From: Nocardioides antri
Lineage (GTDB): Bacteria; Actinomycetota; Actinomycetes; Propionibacteriales; Nocardioidaceae
Direction of reading: 5' to 3'
Assembly: GCF_008373765.1 (NCBI RefSeq)
Contig: NZ_VUJW01000002.1
Span: 288,299-352,298 of the forward strand
DNA: 64,000 nt
Part shown: one piece after another, positions 48,832 through 56,611 of the stretch
Layout: each line of letters opens with the position of its first letter
Position numbering within the stretch: the first letter of the stretch is position 1
The notes under the pieces: model-generated
What the model was told of the DNA's origin: nothing
The model's database searches: none
The model's input: only the letters and a program-made list of their open reading frames with translations
Made by a program: the position numbers and the translations under genes

Positions 48832-50088
48832 TTGACCGACACTCCCGATGCCGCCGGCACCCCCTCAGGTGCGCCCGCCGGCAGCCGGAAAGCGCGTCGC
48901 GTCTCCGGTTCCCTGACGCAGCGCCGGGTCGCCGGCAAGCGCCGTCTCCGGCGTCGCCGCACGGTCGCCAAGGTGATCGCGGTGACGCTCGCCCTCCTCG
49001 CGGTGGGCACCGCGACCTCGGTCGTCCTCGCCTACAACAACTGGAACGACCGACTGCGACACGTCGACCTCGCCGGCCAGCTCAAGGACCGCCCCGAGAA
49101 GCAGGAGGTCGAGGGGCCCCAGGAGCCGCTCAACATCCTGGTGATGGGATCCGACACCCGCGAGGGCGCGGGCAACAACATCGACGGCCTCACCGGCGAC
49201 GGCGAGCGGTCCGACACCACGATCCTGCTGCACCTGTCGGCGGACCGGGAGCACGCCTACGGCATCAGCATCCCGCGCGACACCCTGGTCGACCGCCCGA
49301 CCTGCTACGACGAGGGCGGGAACGCCATCGAGGGTGCCGAGGGCACGATGTGGAACGAGGCGTTCTCCGTCGGCGGCGCGGCGTGCACTATCCAGCAGTT
49401 CGAGCAGATCACCGGGGTCCGGATCGACAACTACGTCGTGATCGACTTCCGCGGCTTCAAGGACATGGTCAACGCCCTCGACGGCGTCGAGGTCTGCATC
49501 CCCGAGGACATCGTGGACCCCGAGCACGACATCACGCTCGAGGCCGGCACCAGGGAGATCCGCGACGACGAGGCGCTCAGCTACGTCCGGGTGCGCTACA
49601 CCGTCGGCGACGGCACCGACCCCAACCGGATCCGCCGGCAGCAGGCGTTCATGGCCGCGATGATCAACAAGGCCATCTCCGCCGGGATGCTGGTCCGGCC
49701 CGACCGGATGCTGTCGTTCCTCAACGCGGTGACCGGCTCGATCCAGACCGACTACGACAACGTCGCGGAGCTCGCCGACCTCGGGCGCAGCTTCCAGGGC
49801 ATCGGCCTCGGCAACATCAAGTTCGTCACCACGCCGTGGGTCTACTCCACGACCCAGGAGGGTCGCGTCGAGTGGACCGACGAGGTCGACGACCTGTGGC
49901 AGCTCGTGATGGACGACGAGCCGCTCAGCCCCGAGTTCGCCCAGGACGCGATCAGCGCCGCCGACGACCCCGAGGGCGAGACGGGGTCTTCCGACGGCGA
50001 GGGCGGGACGGGCTCGAACGGCGGCCGGAAGAACCGCGACCAGGGTCTCTCCGACGATGCCCGCGCGAGCGCGGGGCTCTGCACATGA
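48832..50088 (+). CDS. LCP (LytR-CpsA-Psr) family cell-wall ligase
   Basis: 418 aa from TTG 48832, preceded by GGTGAG; an upstream in-frame GTG at 48772 is possible. A basic Arg-rich cytoplasmic region precedes one membrane span (about 45-65). The LCP domain follows: NILVMGSDTREGAGNNIDGL, DTTILLHLSADREHAYGISI-PRDTLV, IDNYVVIDFRGFKDMVNALD and LSYVRVRYTVGDGTDPNRIR with phosphate-binding arginines. LCP enzymes attach glycopolymers to peptidoglycan from lipid carriers. The C-terminal tail is Gly/Asp-rich and disordered. The stop is the first of four overlapping ATGA junctions. Confidence 0.9.
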   Translation: MTDTPDAAGTPSGAPAGSRKARRVSGSLTQRRVAGKRRLRRRRTVAKVIAVTLALLAVGTATSVVLAYNNWNDRLRHVDLAGQLKDRPEKQEVEGPQEPLNILVMGSDTREGAGNNIDGLTGDGERSDTTILLHLSADREHAYGISIPRDTLVDRPTCYDEGGNAIEGAEGTMWNEAFSVGGAACTIQQFEQITGVRIDNYVVIDFRGFKDMVNALDGVEVCIPEDIVDPEHDITLEAGTREIRDDEALSYVRVRYTVGDGTDPNRIRRQQAFMAAMINKAISAGMLVRPDRMLSFLNAVTGSIQTDYDNVAELADLGRSFQGIGLGNIKFVTTPWVYSTTQEGRVEWTDEVDDLWQLVMDDEPLSPEFAQDAISAADDPEGETGSSDGEGGTGSNGGRKNRDQGLSDDARASAGLCT

Positions 50089-50126
50089 GCGGCACATGAG
50101 CGGCACATGAGCGGCACATGAGCGAC
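50083..50126 (+). repeat. Four 11-bp tandem repeats carrying overlapping start/stop codons
   Basis: ACATGAGCGGC is repeated at 50083, 50094 and 50105, with a fourth copy ACATGAGCGAC at 50116. Each copy holds ATGAGC and each of the first three reads ATG AGC GGC ACA TGA (MSGT and stop), whose TGA overlaps the next ATG. The chain begins at the LCP stop and ends at the real ATG of the next gene at 50118. Slippage of the short junction is the simplest origin. Confidence 0.9.
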
Positions 50127-50321
50127 AAGAAACAGGTTCCGACCGGCTCGACCGGCAAGGGCGAGTCCGACTGGGAGCGCCGGCGCCGGCTGGCCGAGGT
50201 CTTTGGCGACGCGCTGCCCGAGGTCACCAGTGACGAGAAGGAGCCGGGGGAGCGGTCGGCCGACGGCGAGTCGGCGACCGACCGCTGGCTGAAGTCGCAG
50301 GTGCCGCCTCACCACGGGTGA
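50118..50321 (+). CDS. Small hydrophilic protein downstream of LCP gene
   Basis: 67 aa, charged, with SDWERRRRLAEVFGDALPEV forming a probable amphipathic helix and the ending TDRWLKSQVPPHHG. This resembles short proteins often found next to LCP genes in actinobacteria; no function known to me. Translation likely reaches it by re-initiation through the repeat junction at 50083-50126. Its 3' end lies in a strong hairpin (50298-50332). Confidence 0.75.
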   Translation: MSDKKQVPTGSTGKGESDWERRRRLAEVFGDALPEVTSDEKEPGERSADGESATDRWLKSQVPPHHG

Positions 50322-50332
50322 GACGGCACCTG
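50298..50332. terminator. Hairpin between convergent genes
   Basis: 16-base arms at 50298-50313 and 50317-50332 pair with one mismatch around an ACG loop; the core is CAGGTGCCG / CGGCACCTG. It spans the stop codon of the upstream gene and lies 49 bases from the mscL stop on the other strand. No T-tract on either side, so it may be a factor-assisted or stem-only terminator usable in both directions. Confidence 0.6.
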
Positions 50333-50380
50333 GCGTGCGTGCTGCGGACCGGCGTTGGGGGCCGCCGGTACGCCGGGCGG

Positions 50381-50737
50381 TCAGGCCCGGGTGGCCAGCG
50401 AGTCGCGGATCTGCGTGAGGAGGTCGATCTCCGTCGGCGCACCGCTGTCCTCGCTGGGGAAGAAGCGCTCCTTGGCCTTGGTGTAGGGCACCACGATCAG
50501 GAAGTACACGATCGCGGCCAGGATGACGAACGCGATCAGAGCGTTGATGAAGTCGCCCACGACGACGTCGGCGATCTTGGCGTTGCTGAAGTCAGGCTGG
50601 TCGAAGATCTTGCCGATGAAGCTCGTCAGCACCTCGGTGAAGGTGGTGACGACCGCCGCGAACGCCAGCGCCATGATCAGAGCGACTGCGGTCTCGACGA
50701 GGTTCCCGCGGAGCAGGAAGTTCTTGAACCCGGACAT
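50381..50737 (-). CDS. mscL: Large-conductance mechanosensitive channel
   Basis: 118 aa, normal for MscL. N-terminal amphipathic helix SGFKNFLLRGNLVETAVAL, first span IMALAFAAVVTTFTEVLTSF, periplasmic loop GKIFDQPDFSNAKIADVVVG, second span FINALIAFVILAAIVYFLIV, and the cytoplasmic helix EIDLLTQIRDSL. Opens under membrane tension to release solutes in osmotic downshock. RBS GAGGAG precedes the ATG. Confidence 0.96.
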   Translation of the reverse strand: MSGFKNFLLRGNLVETAVALIMALAFAAVVTTFTEVLTSFIGKIFDQPDFSNAKIADVVVGDFINALIAFVILAAIVYFLIVVPYTKAKERFFPSEDSGAPTEIDLLTQIRDSLATRA

Positions 50738-50793
50738 GTTGGCTCCTCTTTCCGAGAGAGATTCCCCTACCCCCCGGTAGGGACGGCCAGAAC

Positions 50794-51435
50794 CTAGCGG
50801 GAGGGCCACGCGTAAGTCACGAACGCGGTCACTGCCGCGCCGGTGACCTCGCCCACCTGCGACGACGGGATCCCGAGCACGACCAGGCGCCCGGTCAGGG
50901 CGTCCGGCGCGTCCGCTGACACGTCGGGTACGGCGAGCACGACGACCCCCGCGGCGACCGTCTCCGTGGTCCGGGACTCCGGCTCGGTCGCCAGCAGGTC
51001 GATCTCGTCGCCGACGGTCAGCAGCCCCGCCTGCGCGGCGTCGGAGAGCCGGACCGGCACGGCCACAGTGCCCGGGGCGGCGAGTCCCTGGCCGACGAGC
51101 CGGACGTCGGTGACCGGCTCGCCGGCGCGGAGGGGAGAGGCGAGGAGCGTGCCGCCGGCGTCGCCGGGGTCGGTGAGCGCTCCCTCGGGCACGACGTCGG
51201 GCGGCAGGGCGACGGGTCGCAGGTCGGCCGGGGCCAGGACCGCCCCCGCCGGCAGGTCCCGCGCGGCGGTCAGGACGGTGGTGGTCGGCGGCTCCGGTGG
51301 CGCCGCGGCGTGCAGGCCGGCAGCGACCGCGCCGGCCGTGCAGACGACCGCGATCAGGCGACGCCGCCGCAGCACCCCGCGGCGGAGCGTCGTACCGCGG
51401 TCCTTGAGGCGGGCGAGGAGGTCCCGGAAAGCCAT
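50794..51435 (-). CDS. SAF-domain membrane-anchored protein (CpaB/RcpC-like)
   Basis: 213 aa. Basic cytoplasmic N-terminus then a span at about 27-45 (LIAVVCTAGAVAAGLHAA). A SAF domain follows: VLTAARDLPAGAVLAPADLR, then LLASPLRAGEPVTDVRLVG and a C-terminal LLTVGDEIDLLATEPESRT. This is the architecture of Flp pilus assembly CpaB/RcpC proteins, but no tad/flp genes are adjacent, so a pilus role is not supported. Orphan SAF proteins occur next to this locus in actinobacteria. Confidence 0.78.
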   Translation of the reverse strand: MAFRDLLARLKDRGTTLRRGVLRRRRLIAVVCTAGAVAAGLHAAAPPEPPTTTVLTAARDLPAGAVLAPADLRPVALPPDVVPEGALTDPGDAGGTLLASPLRAGEPVTDVRLVGQGLAAPGTVAVPVRLSDAAQAGLLTVGDEIDLLATEPESRTTETVAAGVVVLAVPDVSADAPDALTGRLVVLGIPSSQVGEVTGAAVTAFVTYAWPSR

Positions 51436-51494
51436 GCGCCGACGCTAGGAGCCGGCAGGCGAGGAGCGCGCCCCCTCGCCGGGTTGTCCACAGG

Positions 51495-51812
51495 TCAGGC
51501 CGGGGCGGCCGCGGCAGCGCTGCTGGAGGACGACGTCGACGACGAGCCGGAGTCGGAGGAGGAGCTGCCGGCCGACGCGGCCGATGGGGCCGATGGGGCC
51601 GAGGGGGTGGCCGCCGGCTCGGTCGAGGCGCTCTTGCCGCGACTGTCGGTGCGGTAGAACCCCGAGCCCTTGAAGACCACGCCAACCGCGTTGTAGAGCT
51701 TCCGGAGCTTGCCCGAGCACTCCGGGCAGACGGTGAGGGCGTCCTCGGAGAAGGACTGGAACTGCTCGAAGTCGTGACCGCAGTCGTTGCAGGCGTACTG
51801 GTAGGTGGGCAT
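51495..51812 (-). CDS. FmdB-type zinc-ribbon, serine-rich protein (Ruc-like)
   Basis: 105 aa. MPTYQYACNDCGHDFEQFQS and LTVCPECSGKLRKLYNAVG give the CxxC...CxxC zinc ribbon of FmdB proteins; the C-terminal 50 residues are Ser/Ala/Pro-rich and disordered. In M. tuberculosis the syntenic Rv0991c, same build, is the redox-regulated chaperone Ruc, and it sits beside Rv0992c (5-FTHF cyclo-ligase) and galU as here. The ATG at 51812 has GGAG 5 bases upstream. A CIRCE-like operator at 51831-51857 predicts HrcA control and heat induction, consistent with a chaperone. Confidence 0.85.
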   Translation of the reverse strand: MPTYQYACNDCGHDFEQFQSFSEDALTVCPECSGKLRKLYNAVGVVFKGSGFYRTDSRGKSASTEPAATPSAPSAPSAASAGSSSSDSGSSSTSSSSSAAAAAPA

Positions 51813-51830
51813 CGGCACTCCGCGTGAGGA

Positions 51831-51857
51831 TTAGCACTCTCGTCTAACGACTGCCAA
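51831..51857 (-). promoter_or_regulatory. CIRCE-like HrcA operator upstream of the FmdB/Ruc-like gene
   Basis: TTAGCACTC (51831-51839), 9 bases, then GACTGCCAA (51849-51857). The CIRCE consensus is TTAGCACTC-N9-GAGTGCTAA: the first arm is perfect and the second matches 7 of 9. It lies 18 bases upstream of the start at 51812, and TTGGCA with TAATCC about 18 bases apart on the minus strand form a likely promoter overlapped by it. Confidence 0.8.
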
Positions 51858-51897
51858 TCCTACGTCAGGACCCACCTACCGGCACAATGTCGCCACC

Positions 51898-54486
51898 ATG
51901 TCCCCCGCCACCCCCTTCCTCACTTGGCCGGCCCCGCTGCGCTGGACGACGTACGTCGCCGGGGCGCTCGCGCTGGTGCTGGTTCTCGTCACCGTCGTGT
52001 CGGTCGTGGTCGTGCGCCGGTCGTGGCCGCAGACCGACGGCGAGATCGAGGTCAGCGGCCTGGACGGCGAAGTCGACGTGCTCCGCGACGAGCACGGCAT
52101 CCCGCAGATCTACGCCGACTCGATGCACGACCTCGTGCTCGCCCAGGGGTTCGTGCACGCGCAGGAGCGGTTCTTCGAGATGGACGTCCGGCGGCACGCG
52201 ACGGCCGGCCGGCTGTCCGAGCTGTTCGGCGAGGACGCCGTCGAGACCGATCGGGTCGTCCGCACGCTCGGCTGGCGCCGAGTCGCCGCGAAGGAGCTGA
52301 CCCTCCTCGATCCGCGGACCCGCGAGCTGCTCGACGCCTACGCCGAGGGCGTCAACGCCTACCTGGCCGGCCGTGGGCTGTCGGAGATCTCGCTGGAGTA
52401 CGCCGTCCTCGACCTGTCCGGGCTCGACTACACCCCCGAGAACTGGACGGCCGTCGACTCCATCGCGTGGCTCAAGGCGATGGCCTGGGACCTCAAGGGC
52501 AACCTCGACGAGGAGATCGCGCGGGCGCTGTCGGTCGCCGCGGTCGGCCAGGAGCGCGCGGCCCAGCTGTTCCCGCCCTACCCGTACGACGACCACCCGC
52601 CCATCGTCGAGCAGGGCGCGGTCGTCGACGGCGTCTTCGAGCAGGACGCCACCTCGCCCGGCACCCGGCTCCCGCAGCGACCGCCGCTCGGCCCGCAGGT
52701 CCAGGAGGCGCTGGCCGACGTGCAGCAGGCGGTCGCCGGGATGCCGGCCCTCCTCGGCAAGGGCGACGGCATCGGGAGCAACGGCTGGGTCGTCAGCGGG
52801 GACCACACGGAGACCGGCGCACCGATCCTCGCCAACGACCCGCACCTCGGGATCTCGCTGCCCGGGGTCTGGATGCAGGTCGGGCTGCACTGCCGCGACG
52901 TCAGCGAGACCTGCCCGCTCGACGTCGCCGGGTTCAGCTTCTCGGGGGTGCCCGGCGTGGTCATCGGCCACAACGCCGACATCGCCTGGGGTTTCACCAA
53001 CCTGGGTCCCGACACCACGGACCTCTACGTCGAGCGGGTGCGCGACGACGAGTGGCAGTACGACGGCCGCAGCCGCCCGCTCACCGTGCGCGAGGAGACG
53101 ATCGAGGTCCGCGGCGGCGACGACGTCACCGTCCGGGTGCGGTCGACCGACCACGGACCCCTGCTGTCGGACCTGGGCGGCGAGCTCGGGGACCTGGTCG
53201 AGGACACGGGGGAGAGCGGCATCGTCGGCGACGAGCCGCGGCGGTGGGACCACGCCGTCTCGCTCGCCTGGACCGCGCTCGACCCGCAGCCGACGGCCGA
53301 CGCTCTCTACGCCCTCAACCTCGCGACCGACTGGCGCAGCTTCCGCGCCGCCCTCGCCGACTTCGCGGTGCCGGGGCAGAACGTCCTCTACGCCGACACC
53401 GAGGGCCACATCGGCTACCAGGCGACCGGGCGGGTGCCGATCCGCAAGTCCGGCAACAACGGGCAGCTCCCGGCCGCCGGCTGGCGGTCGGAGAACGACT
53501 GGACCGGCGAGTACGTCCCCTACGACGCGCTCCCCAACGTGCTGGACCCCGAGTCCGGCCGGCTGGTGACCGCCAACCAGGCCGTCGTCGACGACTCCAG
53601 CGGCTATCCGTCGCACCTCACCGACGACTGGGACCGCGGCTACCGCTCGACCCGGATCCGCACCCTGCTCGAGGCACGCGACGTGCTCGACGTCGACGCG
53701 ATGGCGGCGATCCAGACCGACGAGCGCAACCCGATGGCGCCGGTGCTGACGCCGTACCTCCTGGACATCGAGCTGCCGCGCGGCTACTACTCCGACGGGC
53801 AGCGGCTGCTGCTCGACTGGGACAACCGGCAGCAGGCGGGCAGCGCCGCGGCGGCGTACTACAACGTCGTGTGGCGCGAGCTGCTCGCGCGCACCTTCCA
53901 CGACGAGCTCACCGACGAGCTGCGGCCCGACGGCGGCCAGCGGTGGTTCGCCGTCGTCACCGACCTGCTGACCCGGCCGGGCGACCCGTGGTGGGACGAC
54001 GTCGAGACCGAGGAGATCGTGGAGACCCGCGACGACGTCCTCGAGGCGTCGCTGCGCGCGGCCCGCGACGTGCTCACGGCCCGCCAGTCGCCGAACGCCG
54101 AGGAGTGGACCTGGGGTGCGCTCCACCGGCTGGACCTGCGGTCCGCGACGCTCGGGGAGTCCGGGATCGCGCTGGTCGAGAGCCTCTTCAACCGCGGCGG
54201 CTGGGAGGTCGGCGGCGGCGGGGCGATCCCCAACGCGACCGGCTGGGACGCGCGGAAGGGGTACGACGTCGCGACCGCTCCCTCGATGCGGATGATCGTC
54301 CCGCTCGACGACCTCGACGACGCGCGCTGGATCAACCTCACCGGCGTCTCCGGGCACGCCTTCCACGGTCACTACGTCGACCAGACCGACCTGTTCGTCC
54401 GTGGGGAGACGCTGCCCTGGGTGTTCTCGGAGGACGCCGTCGAGGACGCGGCGGAGGAGACGCTGACGCTGGTGCCGGGGGGGTAG
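51898..54486 (+). CDS. Penicillin acylase (peptidase S45) family protein, membrane anchored
   Basis: 862 aa N-terminal nucleophile hydrolase precursor. A membrane segment lies at about 18-40 (VAGALALVLVLVTVVSVVVV), then the alpha-chain region with RDEHGIPQIYADSMHDL and AQGFVHAQERFFEMDVRR. The autocatalytic site is GIGSNGWVVSG with predicted nucleophile Ser294, after which NDPHLGISLPGVWMQVGL begins the beta chain. C-terminal SLFNRGGWEVGGGG and GVSGHAFHGHYVDQ are typical. Family members cleave penicillins, acyl-homoserine lactones or cyclic lipopeptides; the substrate here is not known. Acts outside the membrane. Followed by the A-B-A repeat. Confidence 0.92.
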   Translation: MSPATPFLTWPAPLRWTTYVAGALALVLVLVTVVSVVVVRRSWPQTDGEIEVSGLDGEVDVLRDEHGIPQIYADSMHDLVLAQGFVHAQERFFEMDVRRHATAGRLSELFGEDAVETDRVVRTLGWRRVAAKELTLLDPRTRELLDAYAEGVNAYLAGRGLSEISLEYAVLDLSGLDYTPENWTAVDSIAWLKAMAWDLKGNLDEEIARALSVAAVGQERAAQLFPPYPYDDHPPIVEQGAVVDGVFEQDATSPGTRLPQRPPLGPQVQEALADVQQAVAGMPALLGKGDGIGSNGWVVSGDHTETGAPILANDPHLGISLPGVWMQVGLHCRDVSETCPLDVAGFSFSGVPGVVIGHNADIAWGFTNLGPDTTDLYVERVRDDEWQYDGRSRPLTVREETIEVRGGDDVTVRVRSTDHGPLLSDLGGELGDLVEDTGESGIVGDEPRRWDHAVSLAWTALDPQPTADALYALNLATDWRSFRAALADFAVPGQNVLYADTEGHIGYQATGRVPIRKSGNNGQLPAAGWRSENDWTGEYVPYDALPNVLDPESGRLVTANQAVVDDSSGYPSHLTDDWDRGYRSTRIRTLLEARDVLDVDAMAAIQTDERNPMAPVLTPYLLDIELPRGYYSDGQRLLLDWDNRQQAGSAAAAYYNVVWRELLARTFHDELTDELRPDGGQRWFAVVTDLLTRPGDPWWDDVETEEIVETRDDVLEASLRAARDVLTARQSPNAEEWTWGALHRLDLRSATLGESGIALVESLFNRGGWEVGGGGAIPNATGWDARKGYDVATAPSMRMIVPLDDLDDARWINLTGVSGHAFHGHYVDQTDLFVRGETLPWVFSEDAVEDAAEETLTLVPGG

Positions 54487-54492
54487 CGGCAT

Positions 54493-54584
54493 CCCGTGGG
54501 ATACCCGGTCGACCGGGTATCCCACGGGTTGTCCGCTTCTGCAGTGGCGGACAACCCGATGAATACCCGGTCGACCGGGTATTC
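54493..54584. repeat. Composite palindromic repeat, copy 2 (units A-B-A)
   Basis: A1 (54493-54528) is a 36-base perfect palindrome with half-site CCCGTGGGATACCCGGTC. B (54525-54558) is a 12-bp stem CGGGTTGTCCGC/GCGGACAACCCG with a 10-base loop containing CTGCAG. A2 (54561-54584) is a 24-base perfect palindrome with half-site GAATACCCGGTC. All A units share ATACCCGGTCGACCGGGTAT. Located between the convergent penicillin acylase and cyclo-ligase genes, filling almost the whole gap. See copy 1 at 42264-42330. Confidence 0.92.
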
Positions 54585-54594
54585 CGCGCCGCCC

Positions 54595-55203
54595 TCAGAA
54601 CCGCACAACACCCTCCGGAGTCGCCACCGCGGCCACCGGACGGTCGTGCGGCTCCGTCGGCACCGCCACCCCGGTCTCGTCGGGGTAGAGCAGCACGCAG
54701 GTGAAGGTCCCGAGCGGGACCCGGGCGAGCGCGCGGTCGTAGGAGCCGCCGCCCCGACCGAGGCGCTGCCCGGTGGGGGACACGGCGAGACCGGGGACGA
54801 GGACGACGTCGGCGGTGGCGACCGCGTCGGCGCCGAGCCGCGGGCCCACCGGCTCGAGGAGGCCGCGGCCGGCGGGGGCGAGCGAGGCCGGGCCGTGGTA
54901 GGCCGACCAGTCCAGGTCGTTGTCGGGGAGCAGCACGGGCAGGATCACCCGCTTGCCGGCCTCGACCAGCCGGTCGAGGAGCGCGGTGGTGCCGGGCTCG
55001 GAGCCGACGGAGACGTAGCAGGCGACCGTGGCGGCGCGGCGTACCTCCGGAGCAGCGACCAGGTGGTCCGCGATCGCCCGGGCCGCCGCACCGACCTCGG
55101 AGAGCGAGCGGCGCCGCCGCGAGGTCAGCAGCTGGTCCCGGACGGCGAGCTTGGCGAGCGCGAGGTTGTCACCAGGTTCCGGGACGGATTGCGGACTCGT
55201 CAC
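54595..55203 (-). CDS. 5-formyltetrahydrofolate cyclo-ligase
   Basis: 202 aa ATP-dependent enzyme converting 5-formyl-THF to 5,10-methenyl-THF. RDQLLTSRRRRSL at the N-terminus, ACYVSVGSEPGTTALLDRL, VILPVLLPDNDLDWSAY and the signature GQRLGRGGGSYDRALAR. GTG 55203 is 6 bases after TAGGCT (minus strand 55215-55210). Divergent from the UDP-glucose pyrophosphorylase gene with only 22 bases between start codons; the same divergent pair (Rv0992c-galU) exists in mycobacteria. Confidence 0.92.
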   Translation of the reverse strand: MTSPQSVPEPGDNLALAKLAVRDQLLTSRRRRSLSEVGAAARAIADHLVAAPEVRRAATVACYVSVGSEPGTTALLDRLVEAGKRVILPVLLPDNDLDWSAYHGPASLAPAGRGLLEPVGPRLGADAVATADVVLVPGLAVSPTGQRLGRGGGSYDRALARVPLGTFTCVLLYPDETGVAVPTEPHDRPVAAVATPEGVVRF

Positions 55204-55225
55204 GGGACCAGCCTACGATCGGGGT
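55204..55225. promoter_or_regulatory. Overlapping divergent leaderless promoters
   Basis: The 22-base gap between two start codons carries a -10 for each strand: TACGAT (55214-55219) six bases before ATG 55226, and TAGGCT on the minus strand (55215-55210) six bases before GTG 55203. The boxes share two bases, so the -35 regions of each promoter lie inside the other gene and both cannot be open at once. Confidence 0.7.
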
Positions 55226-56611
55226 ATGGGTAGCGCCGGTTTGGAGATGGCACGCGCAAAGATGGTCGACGCGGGCGTCGACCCCGTCGCGATCGAGACG
55301 TTCGCGCACTACTACCGACTGCTCGAGCACGGTGAGACGGGGCTGATCGCCGAGAGCGCCATCGAGCCCGTCGACATCGAGCGGCTCGCCGACACCGAGG
55401 TGTCGGCCGACGTCGCCGCTGACGCGCTGCGGCACACGGCGATCATCAAGCTCAACGGCGGCCTCGGCACGTCGATGGGGATGGACCGGGCCAAGTCGCT
55501 GCTGTGCGTGCGGCGGGGGCTGTCGTTCCTCGACATCATCGCCCGGCAGGTGCTGCACCTGCGGGAGAAGTACGACGCCCCGCTGCCGCTCCTGTTCATG
55601 AACAGCTTCCGCACCCGTGAGGACACCCTCGAGGCGCTCGCGCGCTACGACAGCCTGCAGGTCGACGGCCTGCCGCTGGACTTCCTGCAGAACAAGGAGC
55701 CCAAGCTCCTGGCCAAGGACCTCACGCCGGCGAGCTTCCCGAAGGACCCCGATCTCGAGTGGTGCCCGCCCGGCCACGGCGACGTCTACACCGCCCTGCG
55801 GGGCAGCGGGGTGCTCGACCAGCTGATCGAGCAGGGCTTCCACTTCGTCTTCATCTCCAACTCCGACAACCTCGGCGCGGTCCCGGCGCCGGAGGTGGCG
55901 GGCTGGTTCGCCCAGAGCGGTGCCCCGTTCGCGATCGAGGCGGTCCGTCGTACTCCCTCGGACAAGAAGGGCGGCCACTTCGCCCGCCGCAAGGCCGACG
56001 GCCGGCTGGTCCTGCGCGAGACCGCGCAGACGCCGAAGGAGGACCTGGCGGCGCTGGCCGACCTCGAGCGCCACAAGTACACCTCGACCAACAACATCTG
56101 GATCGACCTCCGCGCGCTGCGGGACACCCTCGACCATCGCGACGGCGTGCTCGGCCTGCCGCTGATCCGCAACGAGAAGCACCTCGACCCGAGCGACCCC
56201 AGCACGCCCGAGGTCATCCAGATCGAGACCGCGATGGGCGCTGCGATCGAGGTGTTCGAGGGGTCGACGCTGATCGAGGTCGAGCGGGACCGGTTCGTGC
56301 CGGTCAAGACGACCAACGACCTGCTGGTCCTGCGGTCCGACGTCTACACGATCGGCCCGGACTTCGTGCTCGACCTCGTCGCCGCCGACGTGCCCTACGT
56401 CGAGCTCGACCCGACCCACTACAAGCTGGTCGGCGAGTTCGACAAGCGGTTCCCCGAGGGCGCGCCCTCGATGGCCAAGGCGTCGTCGCTGAAGATCGAC
56501 GGCGACTGGACCTTCGGCCACGGCGTCGCGATCGTCGGCGACGTCGCGCTCGAGGCCGACAGCGCCCAGCGGGTGGCGCCGGGCGAGGTGCTCACCGGCA
56601 CTGATGGCTGA
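55226..56611 (+). CDS. UTP-glucose-1-phosphate uridylyltransferase (UDPGP family)
   Basis: 461 aa. Makes UDP-glucose from UTP and glucose-1-phosphate for cell-envelope glycans. It belongs to the eukaryote-like UDPGP fold group, not the short bacterial GalU: IIKLNGGLGTSMGMDRAKSL near residue 77 is the nucleotide loop, with LLFMNSFRTREDT, WCPPGHGDVYTAL, FVFISNSDNLGA and STNNIWIDLRAL. ATG at 55226 fits the TACGAT box 6 bases upstream. The stop overlaps the MoeA-like gene by 8 bases. Confidence 0.93.
   Translation: MGSAGLEMARAKMVDAGVDPVAIETFAHYYRLLEHGETGLIAESAIEPVDIERLADTEVSADVAADALRHTAIIKLNGGLGTSMGMDRAKSLLCVRRGLSFLDIIARQVLHLREKYDAPLPLLFMNSFRTREDTLEALARYDSLQVDGLPLDFLQNKEPKLLAKDLTPASFPKDPDLEWCPPGHGDVYTALRGSGVLDQLIEQGFHFVFISNSDNLGAVPAPEVAGWFAQSGAPFAIEAVRRTPSDKKGGHFARRKADGRLVLRETAQTPKEDLAALADLERHKYTSTNNIWIDLRALRDTLDHRDGVLGLPLIRNEKHLDPSDPSTPEVIQIETAMGAAIEVFEGSTLIEVERDRFVPVKTTNDLLVLRSDVYTIGPDFVLDLVAADVPYVELDPTHYKLVGEFDKRFPEGAPSMAKASSLKIDGDWTFGHGVAIVGDVALEADSAQRVAPGEVLTGTDG

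Noticed and set aside
50794-51435. SAF protein as part of a Flp/Tad pilus cluster
   Set aside because: No tadA, flp, tadB, tadC or other pilus genes in the surrounding 15 kb.
51865-54525. Minus-strand frame of 886 codons opposite penicillin acylase
   Set aside because: Starts inside palindromic repeat A and is antisense to a well-conserved enzyme; composition is typical of a shadow frame.
42299-54584. Palindromes A as a CRISPR or phage att array
   Set aside because: Units are not regularly spaced, no spacers or cas genes exist, and only two loci are present in the window.
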